A stretch of DNA of 17,943 nt, from contig CAJQMS010000033.1 in the NCBI GenBank assembly GCA_905479505.1, positions 1 through 17,943 on the forward strand. Direction: 5' to 3'. Origin of the DNA: an uncultured Burkholderiales Genera incertae sedis bacterium. Its GTDB lineage: Bacteria > Pseudomonadota > Gammaproteobacteria > Burkholderiales > Eutrophovitaceae. The notes under the pieces are model-generated. The model saw only the letters and a list, made by a program, of their open reading frames with translations. It made no database searches and was not told the DNA's origin. Shown here in pieces: positions 1 through 8,090 of this stretch (position 1 is the first letter of the stretch; the number at the start of each line of letters is the position of its first letter). Position numbers and translations under genes: made by a program.

Positions 1-1336
1 GTTCTCTCCCAGTTTCTATGGATCTGGCTTGAGCGATTTGTAGGTGTTGATGAGGTCCTATTGATTCGCCCCACCAAGCGTCATTTGTAAAATTTGATAA
101 AACAGTGGCCTCGGGTAATTGACGTATAGCCTCTTCGCCGAAGACGTCCTCGTAACAAATACCGACGCCAAGTATTTGTTTCCCGAGAACGAATGGCGCC
201 TGGTGGCTTGGGCCAGAGGTGAAGTTTGACATTGGAATATTTAAATACTTGAGCAGATACGATGTGATGGCTTGCATCGGAAAGTAATCACCAAACGGTA
301 CCAGGTGATGCTTTCTGTACCTTTGAGTTTCGTCTCCCCCAATGTGTATTACGCTGTTGAAGAATTGTCCATCTTTCGTTTTCTCGGGTATGCCTAACAA
401 GATGTGAGATTTGTTTTCTTTGGCATGATCTCTTAATGAGTCCCAATACCACTCGGGAACGTTCCCTTCAATAAGCGGAATCGCAGTCTCCGGAAGTAGG
501 ATCATGTCACTTTTTTCTTTTTGAACCATATCTAAATACGTCGTCATGGTCCTTTTGAGTGATTCTGGGCTCCACTTTAAATCTTGCGTTATATTGCCTT
601 GAAGCAGTGAAACCGACGTGGTTGTTTTATTAGTTTTCTGTGTCCAGTTGACCAGCCCTAGAGTAATTGAGCAAATTAATGTCGAGCTCAGTATGACGAG
701 GCTTATTTTGCTTGATGATATTACGGAAGATTCTGTGTGTTTGAAAAATAAATTTTTTAGAAAATAACACACTCCACCTGAGCATATACCGCAGGCAAGA
801 GTAACTCCGTAAATGCCGAATATGGACGCGTAGTTTGCCAAAGGACTTGTTGGTATTTGCGAGTACCCAATAGCCAACCATGGGAACCCAGTTAAGAACC
901 AACCTCGACACCAGTCCGATAAAGCCAGCCCAACAGGTAGTATGATGAGAAGACGTAGCTTAGGCGAGTGATTAACTCTAGCGAGCAACGCTTGTATTGA
1001 AGCGGGCACAATGGAAAAAATCGCTGCGAGAAAGATCGTAGCTAAGGCGGATAATATTGGATGCATCCCACCAAAGTTGTGAAGGCTGACATATATCCAG
1101 CTTGTCCCCGCCAATAAAAGACCTAGCGAGAATGCAAATGAAGTTTTGAATACTTTTATTGGACTTTGCGTGTGCAAAATAAAAAACAACAACGCACAGG
1201 TGGCAATTGGCAGAAAAAAAATGGAAAAAGGAGCAAATCCAAGGACCGTAAGCGTTCCAAGTAGGAAGGCGTAGCGAGCTGGTCTTTTATTTATCTCGCG
1301 CGCGACGTATGCGCTGCGATTAAATTTCCTTACCAA
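1..1336 (-). CDS. lnt: Apolipoprotein N-acyltransferase, C-terminus cut by window edge
   Basis: Lnt adds the third acyl chain to the N-terminal cysteine of lipoproteins in the inner membrane. Translating the minus strand gives several hydrophobic segments (about the first 200 residues) followed by a carbon-nitrogen hydrolase domain. The family triad is visible: Glu in LPETAIP, Lys in KHHLVPFGDY and Cys in GICYEDVF, followed by TNDAWWGESIGPHQH. The reading frame is still open at base 1 (ARSIETGRE), so roughly the last 60-80 residues lie outside. The start is uncertain: the frame opens after a stop and offers only TTG codons (at 1351, 1342 and 1336), all overlapping the end of corC, with no clear ribosome binding site. 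I give 1336. It is the last gene seen of the miaB-phoH-ybeY-corC-lnt cluster, its usual context. Identity is very secure; the 5' end is not. Confidence 0.93.
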   Translation of the reverse strand, partial: MVRKFNRSAYVAREINKRPARYAFLLGTLTVLGFAPFSIFFLPIATCALLFFILHTQSPIKVFKTSFAFSLGLLLAGTSWIYVSLHNFGGMHPILSALATIFLAAIFSIVPASIQALLARVNHSPKLRLLIILPVGLALSDWCRGWFLTGFPWLAIGYSQIPTSPLANYASIFGIYGVTLACGICSGGVCYFLKNLFFKHTESSVISSSKISLVILSSTLICSITLGLVNWTQKTNKTTTSVSLLQGNITQDLKWSPESLKRTMTTYLDMVQKEKSDMILLPETAIPLIEGNVPEWYWDSLRDHAKENKSHILLGIPEKTKDGQFFNSVIHIGGDETQRYRKHHLVPFGDYFPMQAITSYLLKYLNIPMSNFTSGPSHQAPFVLGKQILGVGICYEDVFGEEAIRQLPEATVLSNFTNDAWWGESIGPHQHLQIAQARSIETGRE

Positions 1337-2159
1337 TTTCAATTTTTTCAACTAGCAGCGTGTAGATTCTTCTGCTATCTGCTCGAGTTACGGTAATACC
1401 AAGCTCTCCGATTTTAAAGGTTTCGCCAATTTCAGGCAGTTTTCCCAGATGAGCAAGGACTAAACCACCGATTGTGTCGAAATCCGTATCTGGAAAATTT
1501 GTGCCGAAGTGTTCATTGATATCTGATATCTCAGTCACCGCTTTGATTCTATATTGACCAGATTTATCCTCTAATATATTAGCTTCAGACTCATCAAAAT
1601 CATATTCATCCTCGATTTCTCCGACGATCTGCTCTAAGACGTCTTCAATCGTAATCAAGCCAGCCACACCGCTATATTCATCGACAACTATTGCCATGTG
1701 GTTTCTGTTGCTACGGAAGTCTTTGAGTAGCACATTTAAGCGCTTGGATTCAGGTATGAATACGGCTGGTCGCAGCATATCTCTGAGGTCAAATGATTCA
1801 GGATCTTTGTAATAACGAAGTAGGTCTTTCGCAAGCAATACGCCTAAAACTGCATCCTTGTTATTTTCGTATACGGGAAATCTGGAGTGATTTGTATCTA
1901 CGGCCAGATTAATGATGTCAGCCATTGGAGACTTGATGTCTACCATGCAGCATTGGGATCTAGGAATCATGGTGTCGCGAGCGGCCATTTCTGAGACTTG
2001 CAGCACCCCTTCGAGCATTGAGAGGGCGTCGGAGTCGAGTAGATTTTTTTCAAAAGACGCATGCAGCAGTTCAATGAGTTGCTCTTTATCCTCTGGTTCG
2101 CGCATTAATAAATGCTCAATTTTTTCTAACCAACTTGATTTCTTAGTTAATTTATTCAT
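1320..2159 (-). CDS. corC: CorC/YbeX-type CBS-domain protein
   Basis: This is a 279-residue cytoplasmic protein of the CorC/YbeX family. It has a tandem CBS pair (about residues 60-185, including the ARDTMIPRSQ entry motif and the VDEYSGVAGLITIEDVLEQIVGEI segment) and a C-terminal CorC_HlyC transporter-associated domain (about 195-275). It lacks the N-terminal DUF21 membrane domain of longer relatives, as E. coli YbeX (292 aa) does. The family is linked to magnesium/cobalt efflux with CorA and, for YbeX, to ribosome metabolism; the exact role here is inference. The ATG lies 8 nt after the ybeY stop, so the two are probably co-transcribed, and the 3' end overlaps the likely start of lnt. No strong Shine-Dalgarno is visible, suggesting translational coupling to ybeY. 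Confidence 0.93.
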   Translation of the reverse strand: MNKLTKKSSWLEKIEHLLMREPEDKEQLIELLHASFEKNLLDSDALSMLEGVLQVSEMAARDTMIPRSQCCMVDIKSPMADIINLAVDTNHSRFPVYENNKDAVLGVLLAKDLLRYYKDPESFDLRDMLRPAVFIPESKRLNVLLKDFRSNRNHMAIVVDEYSGVAGLITIEDVLEQIVGEIEDEYDFDESEANILEDKSGQYRIKAVTEISDINEHFGTNFPDTDFDTIGGLVLAHLGKLPEIGETFKIGELGITVTRADSRRIYTLLVEKIEIGKEI

Positions 2160-2167
2160 CGGGTTAA

Positions 2168-2617
2168 TTAGCTTATTTTTTCCTCATATGGGTTTGAAAT
2201 TCCGATCTTTTGCAGGGTGTCAATTTCCATATTTTCCATGACCTCTCTCTCAGCTGTATTTTGGTGATCAAAGTTTTGCAGGTGAAGTGTTGCATGGATG
2301 CATAGATGCGCGAGATGGTCGCGGACGGTTTTATTTTGTGCTCTGGCTTCTCTCTCTATAACTGGAATGCAAAGCGCTATATCTCCCGATAGCGGTGATG
2401 TTTCTGGATATGGAAAGGTCAGCACATTCGTCGCATAATCTTTCGATCGAAATTGATTATTCAAGTTTCTTCCTTCATCCTCATCAATCAGACGTACCGT
2501 CACATCAGCATCTTCTAAGAGAGAAGACATAATCCACTGGTGGATATCTTGTTTAGACGGAAGTGCTGACCATACTTTTGCCCTCTGAAGAACTAGAGTT
2601 AGTGTTATTTTGTTCAT
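2168..2617 (-). CDS. ybeY: Endoribonuclease/rRNA maturation factor YbeY
   Basis: YbeY is a small metal-dependent RNase acting in 16S rRNA 3'-end maturation and ribosome quality control. The protein contains the conserved RxKDxxTNVLxFPY block (here RSKDYATNVLTFPY, with the conserved Arg) and the zinc-site region HATLHLQNFDH, whose three histidines match the family HGxLHLxGYDH. Two glycines and a Tyr of that signature are replaced (Ala, Asn, Phe). I chose the ATG at 2617, which gives 149 residues starting MNKITLT; a TTG directly after the phoH stop (2626) would add three residues. There is no good ribosome binding site for either, so coupling to phoH, whose stop is 9 nt upstream, is likely. The neighbours phoH and corC are the standard context. 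Confidence 0.93.
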   Translation of the reverse strand: MNKITLTLVLQRAKVWSALPSKQDIHQWIMSSLLEDADVTVRLIDEDEGRNLNNQFRSKDYATNVLTFPYPETSPLSGDIALCIPVIEREARAQNKTVRDHLAHLCIHATLHLQNFDHQNTAEREVMENMEIDTLQKIGISNPYEEKIS

Positions 2618-2626
2618 AAGGTGCAA

Positions 2627-3574
2627 CTAACCATCTATTTTTGCTGCTTCGTATGCATTGACTATTCTTTGCACTAAAGGGTGTCTCACGACATCCTCGG
2701 ACTTAAATTGCGTGAATGCGACACCTTTCACATTTTTTAGGATAACTTCCGCTTCTTTAAGCCCGCTTTTTTGACCCTTAGCGAGATCGATCTGAGTATT
2801 GTCTCCGGTAACGACAGCTCGACTTCCAAAGCCCATGCGAGTTAAAAACATCTTCATTTGCTCCGGCGTCGTATTTTGAGCCTCATCAAGGATAATAAAG
2901 GCATCATTCAGTGTTCGACCACGCATATATGCGAGTGGAGCGATTTCAATGGTGCCGCGCTCAAATAGTTTGCCGACTTTCTCATATCCCATTAGGTCAT
3001 ATAGGGAGTCATAGAGCGGTCGTAGGTATGGGTCGACCTTCTGAGATAAATCGCCTGGCAAAAACCCAAGTCTCTCGCCAGCCTCAACAGCGGGCCTAAC
3101 TAGCACGATTCGTTTGACGTTGCCCCGCTCGAATGAGTCAACTGCTGAGGCGACTGCAAGATAGGTTTTGCCAGTACCAGCAGGACCTATACCAAAAGTG
3201 ATATCGTGAGCTTGTATTTGACTCAAGTACTCTGTCTGTCTGGGCGTTCTTCCCCTTAAATCACGACGTCTAGTTTGCAGAACTACCATTGATTCACGGG
3301 TTGAAGCACCAGAATTTCGCGTAATCTCGACGATTCCAAGTTGGATATCTTCGGTAGCAAGGTGGCGTCGTGAGGACTCATATAACAAGGCTAATGTGTC
3401 GGCGCCAATTTGGATATTGGGGTGATCTCCGCTGATCGTGAAATTCTCGCCTTTTCGAACGATTTTAATATCCAGTTCTTGCCCGATTTCTTTGAGGTTA
3501 ACATCAAGTGCGCCGCACATGTTCGCAAGCCTGGTGTTGTCTACAGGTGCAAATGCTATTTCAGTGGTATTCAA
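2627..3574 (-). CDS. ybeZ: PhoH-family ATPase (YbeZ)
   Basis: This is a 315-residue cytoplasmic P-loop ATPase of the PhoH/YbeZ family. The Walker A motif GPAGTGKT is at residues 130-137 and the Walker B region AFIILDEAQ at about 225-233. The segment RPAVEAGERLGFLPGDL after Walker A and the C-terminal VTGDNTQIDL are typical of the family. YbeZ partners with YbeY in RNA metabolism in other bacteria, and here its stop is followed within 9 nt by ybeY. The N-terminal 100 residues carry the usual KH-like/PhoH N-domain region. The gene lies 50 nt after miaB in the same direction. The older name phoH (phosphate-starvation-inducible) is often used; no Pho box is recognisable upstream. Confidence 0.94.
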   Translation of the reverse strand: MNTTEIAFAPVDNTRLANMCGALDVNLKEIGQELDIKIVRKGENFTISGDHPNIQIGADTLALLYESSRRHLATEDIQLGIVEITRNSGASTRESMVVLQTRRRDLRGRTPRQTEYLSQIQAHDITFGIGPAGTGKTYLAVASAVDSFERGNVKRIVLVRPAVEAGERLGFLPGDLSQKVDPYLRPLYDSLYDLMGYEKVGKLFERGTIEIAPLAYMRGRTLNDAFIILDEAQNTTPEQMKMFLTRMGFGSRAVVTGDNTQIDLAKGQKSGLKEAEVILKNVKGVAFTQFKSEDVVRHPLVQRIVNAYEAAKIDG

Positions 3575-3624
3575 TATCGTAATGATCCTATTCGTAAGGT
3601 TTTTATTAGTATATCGGAAGATTG

Positions 3625-4950
3625 TTAATCTCTGGTTATGACTTCGCCCCGAAGAGAGTTGGGCAGAGCCTCGATCATTCGAATATTGACGGTATGCCCT
3701 ATTAGACGCTCCTGCCCGTCGAAATTAACCACCTTATTGTTGCTTGTTCTGCCCGATAGCTTTGAAGAATCTTTTTTGGATAGGCCCTCAACGAATACTT
3801 CATATTCGTTACCGACCATAAGTTGGTTGTAACGGAGGGCATTTTTGCTTAACTTCGCTTGCAATCGAGCCAAACGGTCTTTCTTTACGTTTAAAGGAAC
3901 ATGATTGGGTAATGCGGCGGCTGGTGTGCCAGGTCTCGGGCTGTACATAAAGCTGAAGCTCCCATCGAAGTTAACCTCGTCTACTAAACTTATTGTTTCT
4001 TCGAAATCAGCTTCAGTCTCGCCAGGGAACCCCACAATGAAGTCAGAACTAATTGAGACGGAGCTCCTTGCTGCCTTAAGGTCTTTGATAATTTTTAGAT
4101 ATTGTATGCGCGTGTAGCCGCGCTTCATGGATTCGAGAATTTTATCTGAACCGGATTGCACGGGCAGATGAACGTGGTCAACTAATTTATCCATAGTGCG
4201 GTAGCTGGCTATTAGTCGGTCGGAGAATTCTTTTGGGTGTGAGGTTGTGTATTTAATTCTTTCTACGCCAGGCACCTCTGATATGTATTCCAATAGCGTT
4301 ACAAAATCAATGGTCTCATCTTTTTGTTCGTAAAAATATGCGTTCACATTTTGTCCAAGTAGAGTAATTTCTTTTACCCCCTGGGTGGTTAATGTGGCGA
4401 CTTCTACCAGGACGTCTTCAAGCGGTCTTGAGATTTCCTCGCCTCGGGTATAGGGTACTACGCAGAAGGAGCAATATTTACTGCAGCCTTCCATAATCGA
4501 GACCATAGCCGATTGCGATGTCGTTAGGGATATAGGTAAATTGTCAAATTTTTCGACCTCAGGAAATGAGATGTCTAGTTGGGGTTTTCCTTTTTTTTCG
4601 CGAGCAGCCAAAAGGGCTGGTAGACGATGAATTGTTTGGGGCCCGAAGATAAGATCGACGTAGGGTGCTCGGGAAATGATAACGTTGCCTTCTTGGGAGG
4701 CGACGCAACCACCCACCCCAATGCGTACATTTGGATTGACCTCCTTTAGACGTCGAACGCGACCCAAATCACTGAATACTTTTTCCTGCGCTTTTTCACG
4801 GACCGAGCATGTATTGAACAAAATCAGGTCCGCTTCTTTTGCGTCAGAAGTTTTTTCATATCCATCGTACTCACGCAGAACATCAACGATCTTATCCGAA
4901 TCGTACTCGTTCATTTGACACCCGAAGGTGCGGATATATACTTTTTTCAT
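3625..4950 (-). CDS. miaB: tRNA-2-methylthio-N6-dimethylallyladenosine synthase
   Basis: MiaB is a radical-SAM methylthiotransferase that converts i6A37 to ms2i6A37 in tRNAs reading UNN codons. The N-terminal domain holds the three auxiliary-cluster cysteines C11 (FGCQMNEYDS), C48 (NTCSVREKAQ) and C82 (GGCVASQEG). The radical-SAM CxxxCxxC motif is C156, C160 and C163 (GCSKYCSFCVVPYTRG). A C-terminal TRAM domain covers roughly the last 65 residues (GNEYEVFVEG onward). Length (441 aa) and order are normal for the family. The ATG at 4950 gives the canonical KKVYIRTFGCQMNEYDS start; the upstream Shine-Dalgarno is weak (A-rich). It is the first gene of the minus-strand cluster and diverges from the methyltransferase gene at 5180; I could not pick a convincing promoter in the 229-bp gap. 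Confidence 0.97.
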   Translation of the reverse strand: MKKVYIRTFGCQMNEYDSDKIVDVLREYDGYEKTSDAKEADLILFNTCSVREKAQEKVFSDLGRVRRLKEVNPNVRIGVGGCVASQEGNVIISRAPYVDLIFGPQTIHRLPALLAAREKKGKPQLDISFPEVEKFDNLPISLTTSQSAMVSIMEGCSKYCSFCVVPYTRGEEISRPLEDVLVEVATLTTQGVKEITLLGQNVNAYFYEQKDETIDFVTLLEYISEVPGVERIKYTTSHPKEFSDRLIASYRTMDKLVDHVHLPVQSGSDKILESMKRGYTRIQYLKIIKDLKAARSSVSISSDFIVGFPGETEADFEETISLVDEVNFDGSFSFMYSPRPGTPAAALPNHVPLNVKKDRLARLQAKLSKNALRYNQLMVGNEYEVFVEGLSKKDSSKLSGRTSNNKVVNFDGQERLIGHTVNIRMIEALPNSLRGEVITRD

Positions 4951-5179
4951 ATTAATTTTCTTTTATTGCCGACCGTATTAGATGCTTGATTGTGAACGAA
5001 AAGGGATGACATCAATTTTTTGAACGACCTCGGCCGCCCTTTATCCTTAATTAGCTAATGTTCTGTATGCTACATGCTTACCGACGAGCTAGAAAACCCT
5101 CCGCTATTTTTAATACAAGGTTCGTATAAAATTTTCGGTACACTCAGCTCAGAAATCAAAAACATTAAGGCGTCTCATC
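4951..5179. other. Intergenic gap between divergent miaB and FkbM gene
   Basis: This 229-bp gap must hold the start signals of both divergent genes. I see a 10-bp palindrome ATTAGCTAAT (5050-5059) and a TATAAA (5125-5130) facing the FkbM gene, but no -35 at a sensible distance. There is no ORF with a plausible ribosome binding site and no RNA gene that I recognise. Confidence 0.5.
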
Positions 5180-5872
5180 GTGATTAAATTTGATCAGATT
5201 ATACAATTTGCGTCGGCACTAAGGAGAGCATTTTTATCTCCCAGCAAACCGCAGCGTTCTTATTCCCAATGTGCGGAGGATTTAATTGCGCGAATGTTTT
5301 TGAAGGTGCCGCCTTTATTAGCGCCCGGATTTTATGTTGATGTTGGGTGTCATCATCCCAAAAGAGGTTCCAACACCTATGGTTTTTACAAATCGGGATG
5401 GTCCGGCATCTTGATTGATATGGAGGAAGACAAAGTCCTCGTGGCAAAAATGGCGCGTAAACGCGACGTAGTGGTGCGGGCTGCTATCAGTGACCGATCC
5501 GAGACGCTAAATATTTATAGCCCTGGAAAATTTTCTACTAACGCAACTATTGACCTTGAAGCTGTCGCTCACAATCCCGAGTATCGGCGCACCAGTCGAA
5601 TCACTACGGAGACATTGACCGAGGTGCTGGAGCGACATAGCTGTCCTAGTCGGTTTGAATTTTTAAATGTTGATTGCGAGGGTAACGACTTTCGCGTAAT
5701 CAAAGGGCTTGACTTAGTTCGGTACACGCCCAGAGTAATTTGTATAGAAATATGGGAATCTAAAGATGGTCTTGATGGGCTCATAAACAGTGACATCCAT
5801 AAGTATCTTTGCTCACATGGGTATGGCTTGAAAAGTTGGTCGGTTTATTCGGCGATTTACGTGACGAGCTAG
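5180..5872 (+). CDS. FkbM-family SAM-dependent methyltransferase
   Basis: This is a 230-residue protein of the FkbM methyltransferase family. The SAM-binding motif I is FYVDVGCHHP (residues 51-60), with an acidic residue at the end of strand 2 (GILIDMEED, D80), and the family block FLNVDCEGNDFRVIKG at about 161-176. YSQCAEDLIA near the N-terminus (28-37) is also typical. Members methylate sugars, polysaccharides or polyketides, usually on oxygen; the substrate cannot be read from the sequence. There is no signal peptide. The start is a GTG with AAGG about 9 nt upstream; no other start lies nearby in frame. The gene stands alone between miaB and a tRNA, with no glycosyltransferases around it, so its partner pathway is unknown. 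Horizontal acquisition is possible but not shown. Confidence 0.85.
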   Translation: MIKFDQIIQFASALRRAFLSPSKPQRSYSQCAEDLIARMFLKVPPLLAPGFYVDVGCHHPKRGSNTYGFYKSGWSGILIDMEEDKVLVAKMARKRDVVVRAAISDRSETLNIYSPGKFSTNATIDLEAVAHNPEYRRTSRITTETLTEVLERHSCPSRFEFLNVDCEGNDFRVIKGLDLVRYTPRVICIEIWESKDGLDGLINSDIHKYLCSHGYGLKSWSVYSAIYVTS

Positions 5873-5931
5873 GTGCGCTGAGTCAAGAGGGTTCAAACAT
5901 ATACTAAGGATTGGTGAATTCGACAATGTTT

Positions 5932-5970
5932 GAGCCTGCCTTGTAACCGAGGCTCTTAATGTTTTTGTTT
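5932..5970 (+). terminator. Weak candidate terminator after the FkbM gene
   Basis: An inverted repeat GAGCCT/AGGCTC (5932-5937 and 5950-5955, 12-nt loop) is followed by a T-rich stretch with a run of five T. The long loop and interrupted T tract make it weak. It lies between the FkbM stop and the oppositely oriented tRNA. Confidence 0.35.
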
Positions 5971-5983
5971 GCCGGCGGTTGAT

Positions 5984-6060
<77 letters not shown>

Positions 6061-6073
6061 ACATGTCTTACTT

Positions 6074-6116
6074 AGAGTAGGGCCGGCAGATTACTGTCAA
6101 CCTCAAGAATTGTCAA
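6074..6116 (-). promoter_or_regulatory. Putative tRNA promoter with two TTGACA hexamers
   Basis: On the minus strand upstream of the tRNA there are two perfect TTGACA hexamers, at 6111-6116 and 6095-6100. The first has TAATCT (6088-6093) 17 nt downstream; the second has TACTCT (6074-6079) 15 nt downstream, which would start transcription about 7 nt before the mature tRNA 5' end. The -10 matches are only moderate, so which pair is used is uncertain. Confidence 0.5.
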
Positions 6117-6163
6117 GAAAGAGATTATAAGCATGCGCTTTGAATCGCCGTTAAACTAAAGAA

Positions 6164-7324
6164 ATGAGTGATTTTGACGTATTAATAGTGGGGACTGGGA
6201 TCGTTGGGCATGCTAGTGCGTTTACGTTGTCTCGTTTAGGCCTTCGAGTGGGTGTGGTGGGTCAATCTGGGATAAAAGCGAATGTTCAGCGTACGGCGAA
6301 CGGCCGCCCCCCCTTCGGCAATCGAGTATTCGCGATTCGACCATCTATAAAGAAATTTTTAACCGAATCTCTTGTATGGGATGGACTTTCGAAAGAAAGG
6401 ATTCAGTCAATCACTCGAATGAATGTTGAAGGAGACGCTGGAGAGAGATTGACTTTAGACGCGCATGAGGCGGGTGTGCTCGAGCTTGCATGGATCGTAG
6501 AGAGCGAAAACTTAAAAAAATCAATCACCAAACAACTCACGAATGAGCCCATGGTGACACAATTCAACGCAGACATTACTGACGTTCAGCGTGGTGGGGA
6601 TGAAGTTCGTTTAGCAACTTCACAGGGCTTATTCACTTGTAAGCTGCTTATTGGGGCTGATGGTAGTAAGTCGATGGTTCGAAGGTGTTGCGACATAAAG
6701 ATACAAAGCCGAGATTACAAATATACGGGCTTGGTGGCAAACTTTTCTATTGCACATGCTCATCGAGGGGCGGCTTATCAGCAGATGGGGTCTTCTGGTG
6801 TGATTGGTTATCTGCCTTTACCGGGAAACTTAGTTTCAGTAGTTTGGTCAACAAGTGACGATTTATCGGGGAAAATCAATGAAGAAACGATTTTATCGGA
6901 GCTCAAAAATCGGTACGACCCGCTTAACATAGTGTCGATGGAGAGTAGTCTGGGCCGGTTTCCTTTGAAAAGAGGCACCCCCAGCAGCGCGGCGATAGAT
7001 CGGGTTATTCTTGTTGGAGATGCTGCGCATCAATTCCTGCCTCTAGCGGGTCAAGGGTTAAACGTTGGCTTAGCTGACGTTGAGACTTTGGCTTCGGTTG
7101 TGAAAGATTGCGGTGACGTTGATCCAGGCTGTTTGTCGGTCACGAATCGGTATCGGCGAGCGAGACGCGAAGAGATTGAGAGTTTTACACGGTTTACTGA
7201 GTTGATACACGATATGAGTTCGAGTGATAAAGCAATTTATCGGACTTTCCAGCGCTTTGGTTTCGGTGCGGTAAATCAAATAGGTATTTTGAAGCGGTTT
7301 TTTATTGATAAAGCCTTGGGTTAA
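6164..7324 (+). CDS. UbiH/UbiF/VisC/COQ6-family FAD-dependent hydroxylase
   Basis: This is a 386-residue flavoprotein monooxygenase of the ubiquinone-biosynthesis hydroxylase family. The Rossmann FAD motif is VGTGIVG (residues 9-15), the middle DG motif is LLIGADGSKSMVRR (161-174), and the C-terminal FAD/GD motif is VILVGDAAHQFLPLAGQGLNVGLADVETLA (281-310). The last motif normally reads HPLAGQGLN; here Leu replaces the His. Such enzymes hydroxylate the aromatic ring of ubiquinone precursors at C5, C6 or C1; which position is served cannot be decided here, so no symbol is given. The ATG at 6164 places the FAD motif at the usual distance from the N-terminus. A DsbC-like gene begins within 25 nt, so the two are probably one operon. 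Confidence 0.88.
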   Translation: MSDFDVLIVGTGIVGHASAFTLSRLGLRVGVVGQSGIKANVQRTANGRPPFGNRVFAIRPSIKKFLTESLVWDGLSKERIQSITRMNVEGDAGERLTLDAHEAGVLELAWIVESENLKKSITKQLTNEPMVTQFNADITDVQRGGDEVRLATSQGLFTCKLLIGADGSKSMVRRCCDIKIQSRDYKYTGLVANFSIAHAHRGAAYQQMGSSGVIGYLPLPGNLVSVVWSTSDDLSGKINEETILSELKNRYDPLNIVSMESSLGRFPLKRGTPSSAAIDRVILVGDAAHQFLPLAGQGLNVGLADVETLASVVKDCGDVDPGCLSVTNRYRRARREEIESFTRFTELIHDMSSSDKAIYRTFQRFGFGAVNQIGILKRFFIDKALG

Positions 7325-7334
7325 CAATGCTTGC

Positions 7335-7340
7335 GAGGAG
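7335..7340 (+). promoter_or_regulatory. Ribosome binding site deciding the DsbC-like start
   Basis: GAGGAG sits 7 nt before the ATG at 7348 and so favours that start over the ATG at 7327, which has no Shine-Dalgarno and would put charged residues (MLARSKR) ahead of the signal peptide. Confidence 0.7.
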
Positions 7341-7347
7341 CAAACGA

Positions 7348-8067
7348 ATGTTTAAATATATAGCGGTATTTTTAATTTTTTTCGTAGGGGGAGCTAGTGC
7401 AGACCAGGAGTCTCTAGAGAAGAAAATAAGCGAACGGTTTCCAACTGCCTCCATCGACTCCGTAATGGAGACGGACATTGTCGGATTCTATGAAATCGTC
7501 ATCGGCGGGTCGATTTACTACGTAGATGAAGACTTCACGTATTTGTTCGATGGCAACTTAATTGAACTTAGCTCCATGCGAAACCTGACTTCAGAGAGGA
7601 CCTCTGAGATTGAAATGGCTCAACTTGAGGAGGTTGCGATGCCTTTTGACGAGCTTCCTTTGGATATGGCTATTAAACGTGTTTATGGCTCAGGAGAGAG
7701 AAAATTCGCGTATTTTGCGGATCCTAATTGCGGGTATTGCAGGAAATTTGATGAAGAGACGTTAGGTAATATATCTGATGCAACGCTCTACCTTTTTCTG
7801 TATCCCGTTATTACTGAGAGGTCGATTCCTATCTCCAAATCCATTTGGTGTTCCTCTGATCCGGTTGTCGCCTGGGATAACTTTATATTTGAGGGGATTA
7901 GCCCAGAGGCGGACGGAAGCTGTGACAATCCAGTTGATCAGATTGTCGAGTTTGGTAACAAAATGCTCGTTAGGGCTACTCCAACCCTGTTTTTCAACGA
8001 TGGTACCCGTGCCAGTGGGGCCCTTAGTTTAGAGCAGCTGGAAAGTCGCTTGGTCGCGGCCGAGTAG
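7348..8067 (+). CDS. dsbC: DsbC-like periplasmic thiol:disulfide isomerase
   Basis: This 239-residue secreted protein has a signal peptide MFKYIAVFLIFFVGGASA (cleavage before DQES), an N-terminal dimerisation-like region (about 19-75) and a thioredoxin fold with the active site CGYC (residues 128-131, in FADPNCGYCRKF). A second cysteine pair (C168 and C192, in WCSS...GSCD) matches the structural disulfide of E. coli DsbC. The cis-proline loop is RATPTLFF. Together these indicate a DsbC-type isomerase that repairs wrong disulfides in the periplasm and is kept reduced by DsbD. The start at 7348 was chosen for its GAGGAG and intact signal peptide. It follows the flavin hydroxylase closely; this neighbour pair is, as I recall, common in betaproteobacteria. 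DsbG is the less likely alternative. Confidence 0.87.
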   Translation: MFKYIAVFLIFFVGGASADQESLEKKISERFPTASIDSVMETDIVGFYEIVIGGSIYYVDEDFTYLFDGNLIELSSMRNLTSERTSEIEMAQLEEVAMPFDELPLDMAIKRVYGSGERKFAYFADPNCGYCRKFDEETLGNISDATLYLFLYPVITERSIPISKSIWCSSDPVVAWDNFIFEGISPEADGSCDNPVDQIVEFGNKMLVRATPTLFFNDGTRASGALSLEQLESRLVAAE

Positions 8068-8090
8068 CTGCTTATCAGATAGAAGGGCTT

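Noticed and set aside
630..911. A 93-residue open frame on the minus strand
   Set aside because: It is an out-of-frame shadow inside lnt; the lnt frame carries the family motifs across this interval.
1912..2241. A 109-residue plus-strand open frame
   Set aside because: It lies antisense to corC and ybeY, is Ser-rich as shadows of coding sequence often are, and shows no family features.
5050..5059. Palindrome ATTAGCTAAT upstream of the FkbM gene
   Set aside because: Short, A/T-rich and not placed relative to any identifiable promoter.
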